Assembly (NCBI RefSeq): GCF_000620665.1
Contig: NZ_JIAU01000005.1
Location: 632,403-696,402 of the forward strand
DNA length: 64,000 bases
Reading direction: 5' to 3'
DNA from: Sphingomonas sp. URHD0057
Lineage (GTDB): Bacteria > Pseudomonadota > Alphaproteobacteria > Sphingomonadales > Sphingomonadaceae
The notes beneath the pieces are model-generated. The model was not told the origin of the DNA, made no database searches, and was given only the letters and a program-made list of their open reading frames with translations. Below, one piece after another: positions 9,836 to 21,451 of the stretch. A program made the translations under genes and the position numbers. Numbering within the stretch: the first letter of the stretch is position 1; each line of letters starts with the position of its first letter.

Positions 9836-11233
9836 GTGGACTCTGCAGCAAGCATAGCACCGGCGCGAACGGTCGCACGATGGCGCGAAGAGCTTCGCTC
9901 CTCGTTGACGCTCGCCTGGCCGCTGATGCTCGCCAACCTCACCCAGCAGGTGATCCAGGCGACCGACATCTTCCTGATGGGTCGGCTCGGATCGACCCAG
10001 CTTGCGGCGGCGACCCTGGCCTTGAACCTGACTTTCACCGTCAACGTCCTGTTGCTCGGCCTCCTGACCGCCGCGTCGCCGATGATGGCGACTGCCCTCG
10101 GGGAGCGCTTCAACGCCGTCCATGACGTTCGCCGCACCTTCCGCGCGGGGCTGTGGCTGCTTGCCCTGGCGCTGCCCCCATATTGGCTGCTGCTTTGGCA
10201 TATCGGGGCGATCATGCGCGCGTCGGGCCAGTCAGCAGAGCTGGCCGACATCGGCCAGGCCTTCTTGCGTGCCTACATGTGGTGCAGCGCGCCGTGGCTG
10301 CTGTTCCAGCTATTGCGCCATTTCCTCTCTGCGCTCGAGCGGCCGCGCGCGATCCTGTGGTTCAGCGTCGCCGGGATCGGGCTCAATGCGATCCTTAGCT
10401 GGGCGTTGATGTTCGGCCACTTCGGCCTGCCGGCGCTGGGCCTGATGGGGGGCGGGGTCGGCAGCACCCTGACCTGGGCGATCCTGTGCCTCGGGCTCGT
10501 CGGCATGATTGCGCGCGATCGCCAGTTCCGCCGCTTCCACCTGTTCGGGCGATGGTGGCGGTTCGACGCCGAGCGCACGTTGGCGATGGCCCGCGTCGGT
10601 TGGCCGATCGGGATCACGTTGGCACTCGAGATGGGCGTGTTTGCTCTCGCGGCCTTTTTCATGGGCTGGCTCGGGGCCCCGGCGGTCGCCGCGCACGCGG
10701 TCGCGCTTCAGCTGGCCGCTTTGACCTTCATGGTTCCGCTCGGCCTCAGCCAGGCCGCGACGGTGCGCGTCGGCCTGGCCGTCGGGCGGCGCGATCTCGA
10801 CGGAATCACCCGCGCCGGCTGGACCGCGTTCGCGCTCGGGGTCGGCTTCATGGGGCTGATGGCGCTGGTCATGTGGGCGTTCCCGCGCCCGCTGGTGACC
10901 CTGTTCCTGGTCGACACGCCGGCCAATGCAGCGACGATCACCCTTGCGATCAGCTTCCTGATGGTCGCCGCCGCGTTCCAGCTGGTCGACGGCGCGCAGG
11001 TGATCGGCGCGGGGATGCTGCGCGGGCTCCACGACACGCGCTGGCCGCTGATTTTCGCGCTGGTCGGCTATTGGGGGGTCGGGCTTGGCATCGGCTCCTG
11101 GCTCGCCTTTAGCCGCGACTGGCAGGGCGTCGGCATCTGGACCGGGCTCGCCAGCGGGCTGGCCGCCGTTGCCGCGCTGATGATCGCGCGCTGGGTCCTC
11201 CGCGGCCGGCTCGGGCTGGTCGCGCGAAAGTAG
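9836..11233 (+). CDS. MATE family multidrug/cation antiporter
   Basis: It has 465 residues and about 12 hydrophobic segments in two MatE repeats, the normal size for NorM-type exporters. These use H+ or Na+ gradients to export cationic compounds. Seen: the repeat-1 start [27 protein letters not shown] and the repeat-2 start [17 protein letters not shown] (positions about 240-256). The start is GTG at 9836, giving a short hydrophilic N-terminus. The substrate cannot be read from sequence. The gene stands alone: sppA is divergent upstream, and the heat-shock promoter of groES lies 39 bases after its stop. Confidence 0.9.
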   Translation: MDSAASIAPARTVARWREELRSSLTLAWPLMLANLTQQVIQATDIFLMGRLGSTQLAAATLALNLTFTVNVLLLGLLTAASPMMATALGERFNAVHDVRRTFRAGLWLLALALPPYWLLLWHIGAIMRASGQSAELADIGQAFLRAYMWCSAPWLLFQLLRHFLSALERPRAILWFSVAGIGLNAILSWALMFGHFGLPALGLMGGGVGSTLTWAILCLGLVGMIARDRQFRRFHLFGRWWRFDAERTLAMARVGWPIGITLALEMGVFALAAFFMGWLGAPAVAAHAVALQLAALTFMVPLGLSQAATVRVGLAVGRRDLDGITRAGWTAFALGVGFMGLMALVMWAFPRPLVTLFLVDTPANAATITLAISFLMVAAAFQLVDGAQVIGAGMLRGLHDTRWPLIFALVGYWGVGLGIGSWLAFSRDWQGVGIWTGLASGLAAVAALMIARWVLRGRLGLVARK

Positions 11234-11271
11234 AAAGGCGCCGAACCGGACCGTCGTGGCGACGGGGGGCA

Positions 11272-11300
11272 TTGACGCACCGGGGGCCGCAAACCATATG
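11272..11300 (+). promoter_or_regulatory. groESL promoter
   Basis: TTGACG at 11272-11277, a 17-base spacer, then CATATG at 11295-11300. The predicted start of transcription (about 11307) falls just before the CIRCE element, the usual geometry for HrcA repression. Confidence 0.6.
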
Positions 11301-11310
11301 CGCTGCGTCG

Positions 11311-11337
11311 TTGGCACTCTCCACGCGAGAGTGCTAA
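11311..11337 (+). promoter_or_regulatory. CIRCE operator (HrcA site)
   Basis: TTGGCACTC-N9-GAGTGCTAA, one mismatch from the CIRCE consensus TTAGCACTC-N9-GAGTGCTAA. It lies 42 bases before the groES start. This indicates repression of groESL by HrcA and release on heat stress; hrcA itself is not in the window. Confidence 0.95.
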
Positions 11338-11378
11338 TGCACATGTTCAACCAGAAGATCGAAAGAGGGGTTCAGCCC

Positions 11379-11666
11379 ATGGGTTTCAGGCCACTTCACG
11401 ACCGAGTCCTCGTCCGCCGAGTCGAGGCCGAGGCGAAGACTGCCGGCGGGATCATCATTCCTGACACGGCGCAGGAAAAGCCGCAGGAAGGCGAAGTCGT
11501 TTCCGTCGGCACCGGTGCTCGCGACGACGACGGCAAGGTAACGCCGCTGGACGTCAAGGCCGGCGACAAGATCCTGTTTGGCAAATGGTCCGGCACCGAG
11601 GTCAAGATCGACGGTGAAGACCTCATCATCATGAAGGAAAGCGACATCCTCGGGATAGTCGCCTGA
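11379..11666 (+). CDS. groES: Co-chaperonin GroES
   Basis: Ten-kDa co-chaperonin that caps the GroEL cage. It has 95 residues with the family pattern [20 protein letters not shown], the mobile loop around [16 protein letters not shown], and the C-terminal [16 protein letters not shown] chose ATG 11379 because the protein begins there in the family; the open frame further upstream covers the CIRCE region. It is the first gene of the groES-groEL operon, 45 bases before groEL. Confidence 0.97.
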   Translation: MGFRPLHDRVLVRRVEAEAKTAGGIIIPDTAQEKPQEGEVVSVGTGARDDDGKVTPLDVKAGDKILFGKWSGTEVKIDGEDLIIMKESDILGIVA

Positions 11667-11699
11667 CCTTCACATCCATTCACGCACTCAACAGATTGA

Positions 11700-13355
<1,656 letters not shown>

Positions 13356-13364
13356 GCTAGTCCG

Positions 13365-13547
13365 TCAGTCCGATGAATTGGAAGGGCCGGTGGAGCGATC
13401 CGCCGGCCCTTCTTCATTGGCGGCCTCGGCGTTCAGCATGTCCTCGGCTTCGTTGAGCTGGGCCGATTGCTCCTCGGTCGGCGCCGGTGGCGACCGGTCA
13501 CGGCAGCCGGCAGTGACCAGCAGAAGGCACGCGACAATTCTCTTCAC
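13365..13547 (-). CDS. Small predicted lipoprotein
   Basis: It has 60 residues. The N-terminus MKRIVACLLLVTAGC has a basic start, a hydrophobic core and a lipobox-like VTAGC. The mature part of about 45 residues is hydrophilic and rich in Ala, Glu and Ser, with no domain I recognise. Its last codons run through the groEL terminator hairpin on the opposite strand. It could be a chance open frame; the lipobox is the only positive evidence. Confidence 0.4.
   Translation of the reverse strand: MKRIVACLLLVTAGCRDRSPPAPTEEQSAQLNEAEDMLNAEAANEEGPADRSTGPSNSSD
13381..13412 (+). terminator. groESL terminator hairpin
   Basis: A perfect 10-bp stem GAAGGGCCGG (13381-13390) / CCGGCCCTTC (13403-13412) lies 26 bases after the groEL stop and is followed by TTCATT. 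The T-run is weak. The stem also lies inside the 3' end of the small minus-strand lipoprotein frame. Confidence 0.6.
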
Positions 13548-13576
13548 GCGGCCGAACTACCACTTCGGCGGGACAT

Positions 13577-13607
13577 AAAAAAAGGGCCGCCCGAATGAGC
13601 GGCCCTT
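13577..13607 (-). terminator. Terminator of the Asn/Ala-rich lipoprotein gene
   Basis: Stem AAGGGCCGC (13582-13590) / GCGGCCCTT (13599-13607) is preceded on the plus strand by seven As, which read as a T-run after the hairpin on the minus strand. It lies 28 bases past the stop of the gene at 13635-13880, a good intrinsic terminator. Confidence 0.8.
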
Positions 13608-13634
13608 CCTAAAATCGCTTCGGGGAACGCAGGA

Positions 13635-13880
13635 TTAGTGCGCGTTCCCGACGGCGTTGCTGGCGTTGTCGACAGCGTTACCGGCCGAATTGACGGCGTT
13701 GTCGGCCGAGTTCAGCGCATTGTCGGCAACCGCGGTCGCGTCGTTCGCGGCAGCGTTGACGTCGGTCTCGGCGTTATTCTCGACGGCCGTCTCGTTGGCG
13801 GCGGCATTGTCTTCAGCCTTCGGCTGGCAGGCAGCCAAGCCGAGCGACAGGACCAGAGCGGTCACAGCAAGTTTCTTCAT
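13635..13880 (-). CDS. Small Asn/Ala-repeat lipoprotein
   Basis: It has 81 residues. The N-terminus MKKLAVTALVLSLGLAACQP is a textbook lipoprotein signal with lipobox LAAC. The mature chain is acidic and built almost only from Asn, Ala, Val, Asp and Glu. Its last 30 residues repeat every seven: NALNSAD, NAVNSAG, NAVDNAS, NAVGNAH. Heptads of this kind could form a helix or coiled coil like short Lpp-type lipoproteins, but there is no C-terminal lysine. Function unknown. It has its own terminator; the 168-base gap upstream holds its promoter and the divergent methionine-operon promoter. Confidence 0.72.
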   Translation of the reverse strand: MKKLAVTALVLSLGLAACQPKAEDNAAANETAVENNAETDVNAAANDATAVADNALNSADNAVNSAGNAVDNASNAVGNAH

Positions 13881-14009
13881 GATCGTTCCACTCCCTCAGT
13901 GGCGGCCAACCTTGGCCGCCGATCTCGGCCACCGCGAATCGCTTTGGCCAGACCGGCGGCAATAGCGGTGATCCCTACCGCATCACAAGGGATTATTTTC
14001 ACATGCGAA

Positions 14010-14038
14010 TTGACGATATAAAGATATCTTTATATCCT
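14010..14038 (+). promoter_or_regulatory. Promoter of the methionine operon
   Basis: TTGACG at 14010-14015, a 17-base spacer, and TATCCT at 14033-14038. Transcription would begin at about 14045, on the start codon of the regulator gene, and no ribosome-binding site is visible. The mRNA is probably leaderless. Confidence 0.5.
14015..14036 (+). promoter_or_regulatory. Perfect 22-bp palindrome, probable ArsR-family operator
   Basis: GATATAAAGAT (14015-14025) followed directly by its exact reverse complement ATCTTTATATC (14026-14036). It fills the spacer and overlaps the -10 of the promoter that starts the regulator-metF-metH operon. ArsR-type regulators of methionine metabolism such as SahR bind AT-rich palindromes containing GATAT half-sites, so autorepression is the simplest reading. 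Confidence 0.8.
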
Positions 14039-14048
14039 TATCTGCGTG

Positions 14049-15005
14049 ATGGCCCCGCTTCCGCTCGCCGATCGCTTCCAGGCGCTTGCCGACCCGACGC
14101 GGCTGCGCATCCTCGCCTTGCTGCGGCGGATGGAGCTGTCGGTGGGTGAGCTTGCCCAGGTGCTTGGGCAAAGCCAGCCGCGGGTGTCGCGCCACCTCAA
14201 GATCCTCTCCGACGCCGGGGTGCTGGAGCGGCGCAAGGAGGGCAGCTGGGTATTCCTGACGCTGGCGGACGGCGATCGTGTCGCGCCGATGTTCGCGCTG
14301 ATCGACGACTGGGCCGACGCCGCAACCCAGAGCCTGTTCGCCACCGACGCCGCGCGCACCGAGACCATTCGCGGCGAACGCGCCGAGGCGGCCAACCGCT
14401 ATTTCACCAATCATGCCGAGGTGTGGGACCAGATCCGTTCGCTCCACGTCGCCGAATGCGACGTCGAGTCCGCGATCGGCCGCACGCTCGGCAAACGGCC
14501 GCTGGGCCGGCTGGTTGATATCGGCACCGGCACCGGCCGGATGATCGAGCTGTTCGCCCCGCGCGCCAGCCAGGCGATCGGGATCGACCGCTCGTCGGAG
14601 ATGCTGCGGCTGGCGCGGGTCAAGCTCGAGGCGGCGGGGATCCAGTCGAGCCTCCGCCAGGGCGACATGTACGCTCTGCCCCTCGCTGATGAGAGCGCCG
14701 ACAGCGTGATCATTCACCAGGTGCTTCACTATGCGCATTCTCCGGCGGTCGCGATCGCCGAGGCGGCGCGGGTGCTCGCGCCCGGCGGGACGCTGCTGGT
14801 GGTCGATTTCGCGGCGCACGAGCGCGAGGAGCTGCGCGAGCGCGACGCCCATATCCGCCTCGGCTTCGACGATGAGGTGATGGCCGGCTGGTTCGCCGCC
14901 GCGGGCCTCGAAATGGACCAGATTCAGCACCTCAGGGGCGGCGAGCTGACCGTGACCCTGTGGCGCGGAGTCAAGCAGGCCGAACGGCAAAGGCGGGCGG
15001 CGTGA
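14049..15005 (+). CDS. ArsR-family regulator fused to a SAM-dependent methyltransferase domain
   Basis: It has 318 residues (319 if the GTG at 14046 is used). Residues about 5-90 are an ArsR winged helix (LADPTRLRILALLRRMELSV, recognition helix QSQPRVSRHLKILSDAGVL). Residues about 120-300 are a class I methyltransferase with the SAM loop LVDIGTGTGRMIELF (about 155-169) and acidic strand end IGIDRSSEM. The next genes make 5-methyl-THF and methionine, so the second domain probably senses SAM or S-adenosylhomocysteine rather than methylating a substrate; this is inference. It overlaps metF by four bases (GTGA). A perfect palindrome upstream suggests autoregulation. Confidence 0.88.
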   Translation: MAPLPLADRFQALADPTRLRILALLRRMELSVGELAQVLGQSQPRVSRHLKILSDAGVLERRKEGSWVFLTLADGDRVAPMFALIDDWADAATQSLFATDAARTETIRGERAEAANRYFTNHAEVWDQIRSLHVAECDVESAIGRTLGKRPLGRLVDIGTGTGRMIELFAPRASQAIGIDRSSEMLRLARVKLEAAGIQSSLRQGDMYALPLADESADSVIIHQVLHYAHSPAVAIAEAARVLAPGGTLLVVDFAAHEREELRERDAHIRLGFDDEVMAGWFAAAGLEMDQIQHLRGGELTVTLWRGVKQAERQRRAA

Positions 15006-15904
15006 ACGCCCTTGACCAGCTCCGTCACCATCACCCGCTGTTCGCCGAGGCGCGCGGCGACGTTCAGGTCAGCTTCGAGTTTTTCCCGCCCAAGTCGGAC
15101 GCGATGGCCGAGACCCTGTGGTCGTCGATCCAGACGCTTGCGCCCCTCCATCCGCGGTTCGTCTCGGTCACTTACGGCGCCGGCGGATCGACCCGCGAGC
15201 GCACCCACGCGACGGTCGAGCGGATCCTCAAGGAGACGGGCCTCACGCCGGCCGCGCATCTGACCTGTGTCGCCGCGCCGCGCGCTGAAGTCGACGCGAT
15301 CGCGAAAGACTATTGGGACCTCGGCGTCCGCAACATCGTCGCGCTGCGCGGCGATCCGCCGGAGGCGGGCACGAAGTACCAGCCGCATCCCGAAGGCTAT
15401 CGCGACGCGGTCGAGCTGGTTGCCGGGCTGAAGGCTGTCGCTCCGTTCGACATCTCGGTCGCGGCTTATCCAGAGGTTCACCCGGATTCCTCGACGCGGC
15501 AGTTCGACCTCGAGAATCTGAAGCGCAAGGTGGATGCCGGCGCGGATCGCGCGATCACGCAATTTTTCTTCTCCGCCGACTGCTTCTTCCGTTTCCGCGA
15601 CGAGGCCGCGGCGGCGGGGATCGAAGCCGAGATCGTGCCGGGCATCCTCCCGGTCTCCAACGTCGCGACGACCCGCCGCTTTGCCCAAACCTGCGGCGCG
15701 AACATTCCCGACTGGCTGAACGGCTTGTTCGAAGGCCTCGATGATCTGCCCGCCGCGCGCCAGCTGATCGCCGCGACGGTCGCAGCGGAGCTGGCAGGGC
15801 AGCTCTACGCGGGCGGCGTTCGGCACTTCCATTTCTACACGCTCAACCGGGCAGAGCTGTCTTACGCAATCTGCCACCTGCTCGGCGTGAGGGCCAAAGC
15901 ATGA
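15002..15904 (+). CDS. metF: Methylenetetrahydrofolate reductase
   Basis: FAD enzyme that reduces 5,10-methylene-THF to 5-methyl-THF for methionine synthesis. It has 300 residues. Seen: the N-terminal VSFEFFPPKSD motif with the conserved catalytic glutamate, VTYGAGGSTRERTH, and ITQFFFSADCFFRF. The start is GTG at 15002 inside the stop of the regulator gene (GTGA overlap). It overlaps metH part 1 by four bases (ATGA), so the operon is translationally coupled. Confidence 0.95.
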   Translation: MNALDQLRHHHPLFAEARGDVQVSFEFFPPKSDAMAETLWSSIQTLAPLHPRFVSVTYGAGGSTRERTHATVERILKETGLTPAAHLTCVAAPRAEVDAIAKDYWDLGVRNIVALRGDPPEAGTKYQPHPEGYRDAVELVAGLKAVAPFDISVAAYPEVHPDSSTRQFDLENLKRKVDAGADRAITQFFFSADCFFRFRDEAAAAGIEAEIVPGILPVSNVATTRRFAQTCGANIPDWLNGLFEGLDDLPAARQLIAATVAAELAGQLYAGGVRHFHFYTLNRAELSYAICHLLGVRAKA

Positions 15905-16947
15905 GTCCGTCCGAAACCTTCCGCGCCGAAGCGGCCAAGCGCATCCTGATCAAGGACGGGCCGTACGGCACCATGGTCCAGGCCGAGCGGCTGCAAAGCG
16001 CGGATTATTGTGCTGGGCTCGACCTGATGAAGGACCAACGCGGCAATAACGATCTGCTCAACCTCACCCGGCCCGAGCTGATCCGCACGATCTGCGAGCA
16101 ATTCGCCGACGCCGGCGCGGAGATCCTCGCGACCAACACCTTCAACGCCAATGCGATCAGCCAGTCGGACTATGCCGCCGAGCACCTCGCCGCCGACATC
16201 AACCGCGCCTCCGCTCAGATCGTGCGCGAAGTCGCCGATCGTTACTCCAAGGCGGACGGCAGGCGCCGCTGGGTCGCGGGAGCGCTTGGACCGACCAACA
16301 AGACCCTGTCGCTATCACCCAACGTCAACGACCCAGCGTTCCGTGAAGTCGATTTCGACCAGGTCAAAGGCGTCTATCGCGAACAGATCGACGCGCTGGT
16401 CGAAGGCGGCGTCGACTTCATCCTGATCGAGACGATCTTTGACACGCTGAACGCAAAAGCCGCGGTCATGGCCGCGCTGGAGGCCGAACAGGCGCTTGGC
16501 TGCGAGCTTCCGCTGATGATCTCAATGACATTGACCGACCTTTCGGGCCGTAATCTATCCGGTCATACGGTCGAAGCCTTCTGGGCGAGCGTACGCCACG
16601 CCCGGCCGCTGACCATCGGGCTCAATTGCTCGTTCGGAGCGGAACAGCTGAGGCCGCATCTCGCGGCGCTATCGGCTGTCGCAGACACTTTGGTCATGGC
16701 CTACCCGAACGCCGGCCTTCCCAACGATCTTGGCGAATATGACGAGGCCGCCGAGGAAACCGCGGCTCAGATCCGCGAGTGGATCGATAGCGGCCTCGTC
16801 AACGCCGTCGGCGGCTGCTGCGGGACGACCCCGCAACACATTGCCGCAATCGCCGGGGCGGCGCGCGATTGCACGCCGCGCGCCGTCCCGGCGGCACCGC
16901 GAGGGACGTTGCTGGCCGGGCTCGAGCCGATGCTGATCGCCGCGTGA
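15901..16947 (+). CDS. metH: Methionine synthase, homocysteine-binding polypeptide (MetH part 1)
   Basis: It has 348 residues and equals the first domain of E. coli MetH, the zinc-dependent homocysteine-binding barrel. The three zinc-ligand cysteines are present: C243 in [10 protein letters not shown], and C306-C307 in [10 protein letters not shown]. The E. coli ligands are 247, 310 and 311. It must work with the separate 872-residue polypeptide encoded one base downstream; together they total 1220 residues, the length of single-chain MetH (about 1227). It overlaps metF by ATGA. The split lies exactly at a domain border, so it is a real gene split, not decay. Confidence 0.93.
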   Translation: MSPSETFRAEAAKRILIKDGPYGTMVQAERLQSADYCAGLDLMKDQRGNNDLLNLTRPELIRTICEQFADAGAEILATNTFNANAISQSDYAAEHLAADINRASAQIVREVADRYSKADGRRRWVAGALGPTNKTLSLSPNVNDPAFREVDFDQVKGVYREQIDALVEGGVDFILIETIFDTLNAKAAVMAALEAEQALGCELPLMISMTLTDLSGRNLSGHTVEAFWASVRHARPLTIGLNCSFGAEQLRPHLAALSAVADTLVMAYPNAGLPNDLGEYDEAAEETAAQIREWIDSGLVNAVGGCCGTTPQHIAAIAGAARDCTPRAVPAAPRGTLLAGLEPMLIAA

Positions 16948-16948
16948 G

Positions 16949-19563
<2,615 letters not shown>

Positions 19564-19567
<4 letters not shown>

Positions 19568-20475
19568 AGCTGCCGCTTGAGCACTTCCGGATTGAACAGC
19601 GACCGATTTTCGCGCGCGCGCAACACACGCTCGCGCCGCGGCCAACCACGATCCCACCCGGCCCAGTCCGTTCCGCCTTCCTGAAGCCGGAATAATTCCG
19701 CATCGGCCTCGCGCAATTGCGCTCTCGCCTGGTCCAGCCCGGCGACTTGGAATCGCTCATCGATCGAGCCGAGGCCCGACCGCGCCGCCGCGAGCAATGC
19801 GCGCCCGGTTGCCTCGTCGCCGGCCATATAAGCGCCCTTGGCGAGGGTCACCGCGGAATCGATGCCGTCGAGCTTCGCCGCCAGCGTGACCCGCACCGGG
19901 CCGCCCGCGCACGCCTTCGGCGAGAGCGCGGTCACGTAGGCGACCACGGAATCGAGCGCAGCGGACGACGGCTCGGGCCCGGTGAACTCCTCGACGATCA
20001 GGCCATGTATAAAGCCCCGAAGCTGTGCCGTTCCCTTGACCTTCAGCTTGTGGGGGTCGCCGCCAAGATCAGGGATCGGCTTGGGATTGAACACGTCGTC
20101 GCCGCGCTTTTCGCTCATGATCGACGCGGTGACGTCCGCGGTTCCCGGTGCGCCCGACACGCCGGGAAAATGGAAGTGCGGGTTGGTCCGGCCGTTGCGG
20201 TGGCAGCTGGCGCACGACAGCCCGACGCGAGCCGCCTGTCCGCCGAGGAGGAGCGGCGAGCGGAACAGCGCGCGTCCGATCGCGACCTCGCGGCGCAGAC
20301 GCGGCTCCCTCGGCCAGGCGAGGCATTCGGCGGGCTGTTGCGTGAGATCGGCGACGACGTCCGGCGACTGCAGCCAGCGCGCGTCCCGGATGGGGAGTTG
20401 CGGGCTGACGGCCGCCCCGATCAGGAGCGCAGCAGCGGAGACTAGGAGGCAGGCTTGCCTTTGGCCGCGATCCAT
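19564..20475 (-). CDS. Monohaem c-type cytochrome, CcpA/MauG-like fragment
   Basis: It has 303 residues with an N-terminal signal or anchor helix (about 8-24). One haem c motif, C88-A-S-C91-H92, lies in [20 protein letters not shown]. The surroundings (IGRALFRSP before it; [13 protein letters not shown] and [12 protein letters not shown] after it) look like the haem domain of di-haem cytochrome c peroxidases, but only one CXXCH is present. The last 90 residues are helical and charged. It overlaps the upstream TPR gene by 34 bases, so the two are coupled. Exported and probably periplasmic. Its redox partner is unknown; the divergent DsbD-family protein could serve haem-thiol reduction, but this is only inference. 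Confidence 0.75.
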
Positions 20476-21377
20476 CGCCTCAGTTCATCGGCCTCGGCGC
20501 AACCGAAGGTGCACCAGCTGTCGAGCCGCGCCAGCATCACTTTGGCGCCGGTGAGATTGCCGCGCTCGACCATCAGCTCGCCATAATATTCGGTCGCTCC
20601 GCGATGATGCGGGGCGGCGGCGAGGGCGTCGCGGTAATAGCTCTCCGCAACTGCATAATGGTGAAGCTTGCGGTTGGCGAAGCCGAGATAGGTGAGGATG
20701 TCGGGATGCGCTCCGAAGCTCGCCTTGGCGCGGTCGAGCGCGTCGATCGCCTGGCCGTATCTGCCTTCGTTGATGAGGCCGACGGCGTCGAGATAGGCCG
20801 AATCGCCCGCTTCGGCGCTGGCGAACAGCAATGGGGGATCGGTGCGCAGGCTGGCCTGTGTCGGTGCCCCGAGCGCGGCCTGCACCGCGGCGATCGCGTC
20901 CTTGATCGTCTGCGCGTCCGGGCAGGTGCCGGCGCATGCCTGGTCGAGCTTCTGCAGCTCGGCAAGCTCGCCCCGCGCTTTGTCCATCTGCCCGAGCTTG
21001 GCGTAGGTCGTCGCCAGCTCCTGGTGCGCCGGGATCATCTTGCCGTCGGCTTTGACGGCGCGCTCGTAATGCTTCTGGGCGGCTTTGAGATCGTTGAGGC
21101 CGGCATCGGCCATTCCGGCGAGGAAATTCGTGGCTCCATCGCGCGGCGCGACGTCGAGCACTTTGTGGAAGGACGACTTGGCATCCGAATATTTCTGAGC
21201 CTTCAGCGCGTCGACGCCCTTGCGATATTCTTCGGCCGGATCGAACCCGGACGCCGACATGCTCGGCACCGACGAAGACCCGCCGCCCCCTCCTCCGCCG
21301 CCGCTGGACATCGCCCACGCCGTTGCCGGAATGGCGGTCAAAGCGAGGCCGATTGAAGCGACGGAAACGGCACGCAT
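20442..21377 (-). CDS. Exported TPR-repeat protein
   Basis: It has 311 residues from ATG 21377, which follows GGGAGAG and gives the signal peptide MRAVSVASIGLALTAIPATAWA. A glycine/serine spacer (SSGGGGGGGGSSS) leads into tetratricopeptide repeats at about 45-150 (EEYRKGVDALKAQKYSDAKS, FLAGMADAGLNDLKAAQKHY, AHQELATTYAKLGQMDKARG). A second set lies at about 195-295, split by a Cys-bearing insert (DQACAGTCPDAQ). A probable disulfide pair occurs at CTFGC near the end. It likely scaffolds protein contacts in the periplasm. It is operonic with the cytochrome gene behind it and divergent, 74 bases away, from the DsbD-family gene. Confidence 0.82.
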   Translation of the reverse strand: MRAVSVASIGLALTAIPATAWAMSSGGGGGGGGSSSVPSMSASGFDPAEEYRKGVDALKAQKYSDAKSSFHKVLDVAPRDGATNFLAGMADAGLNDLKAAQKHYERAVKADGKMIPAHQELATTYAKLGQMDKARGELAELQKLDQACAGTCPDAQTIKDAIAAVQAALGAPTQASLRTDPPLLFASAEAGDSAYLDAVGLINEGRYGQAIDALDRAKASFGAHPDILTYLGFANRKLHHYAVAESYYRDALAAAPHHRGATEYYGELMVERGNLTGAKVMLARLDSWCTFGCAEADELRRWIAAKGKPAS

Positions 21378-21451
21378 GGCGACTCTCCCTGTTTCGCCGG
21401 CGTAACCTATCAGTCTCGACTGGGTGCCAGCAACCATCTAGCCGCTTAGTG

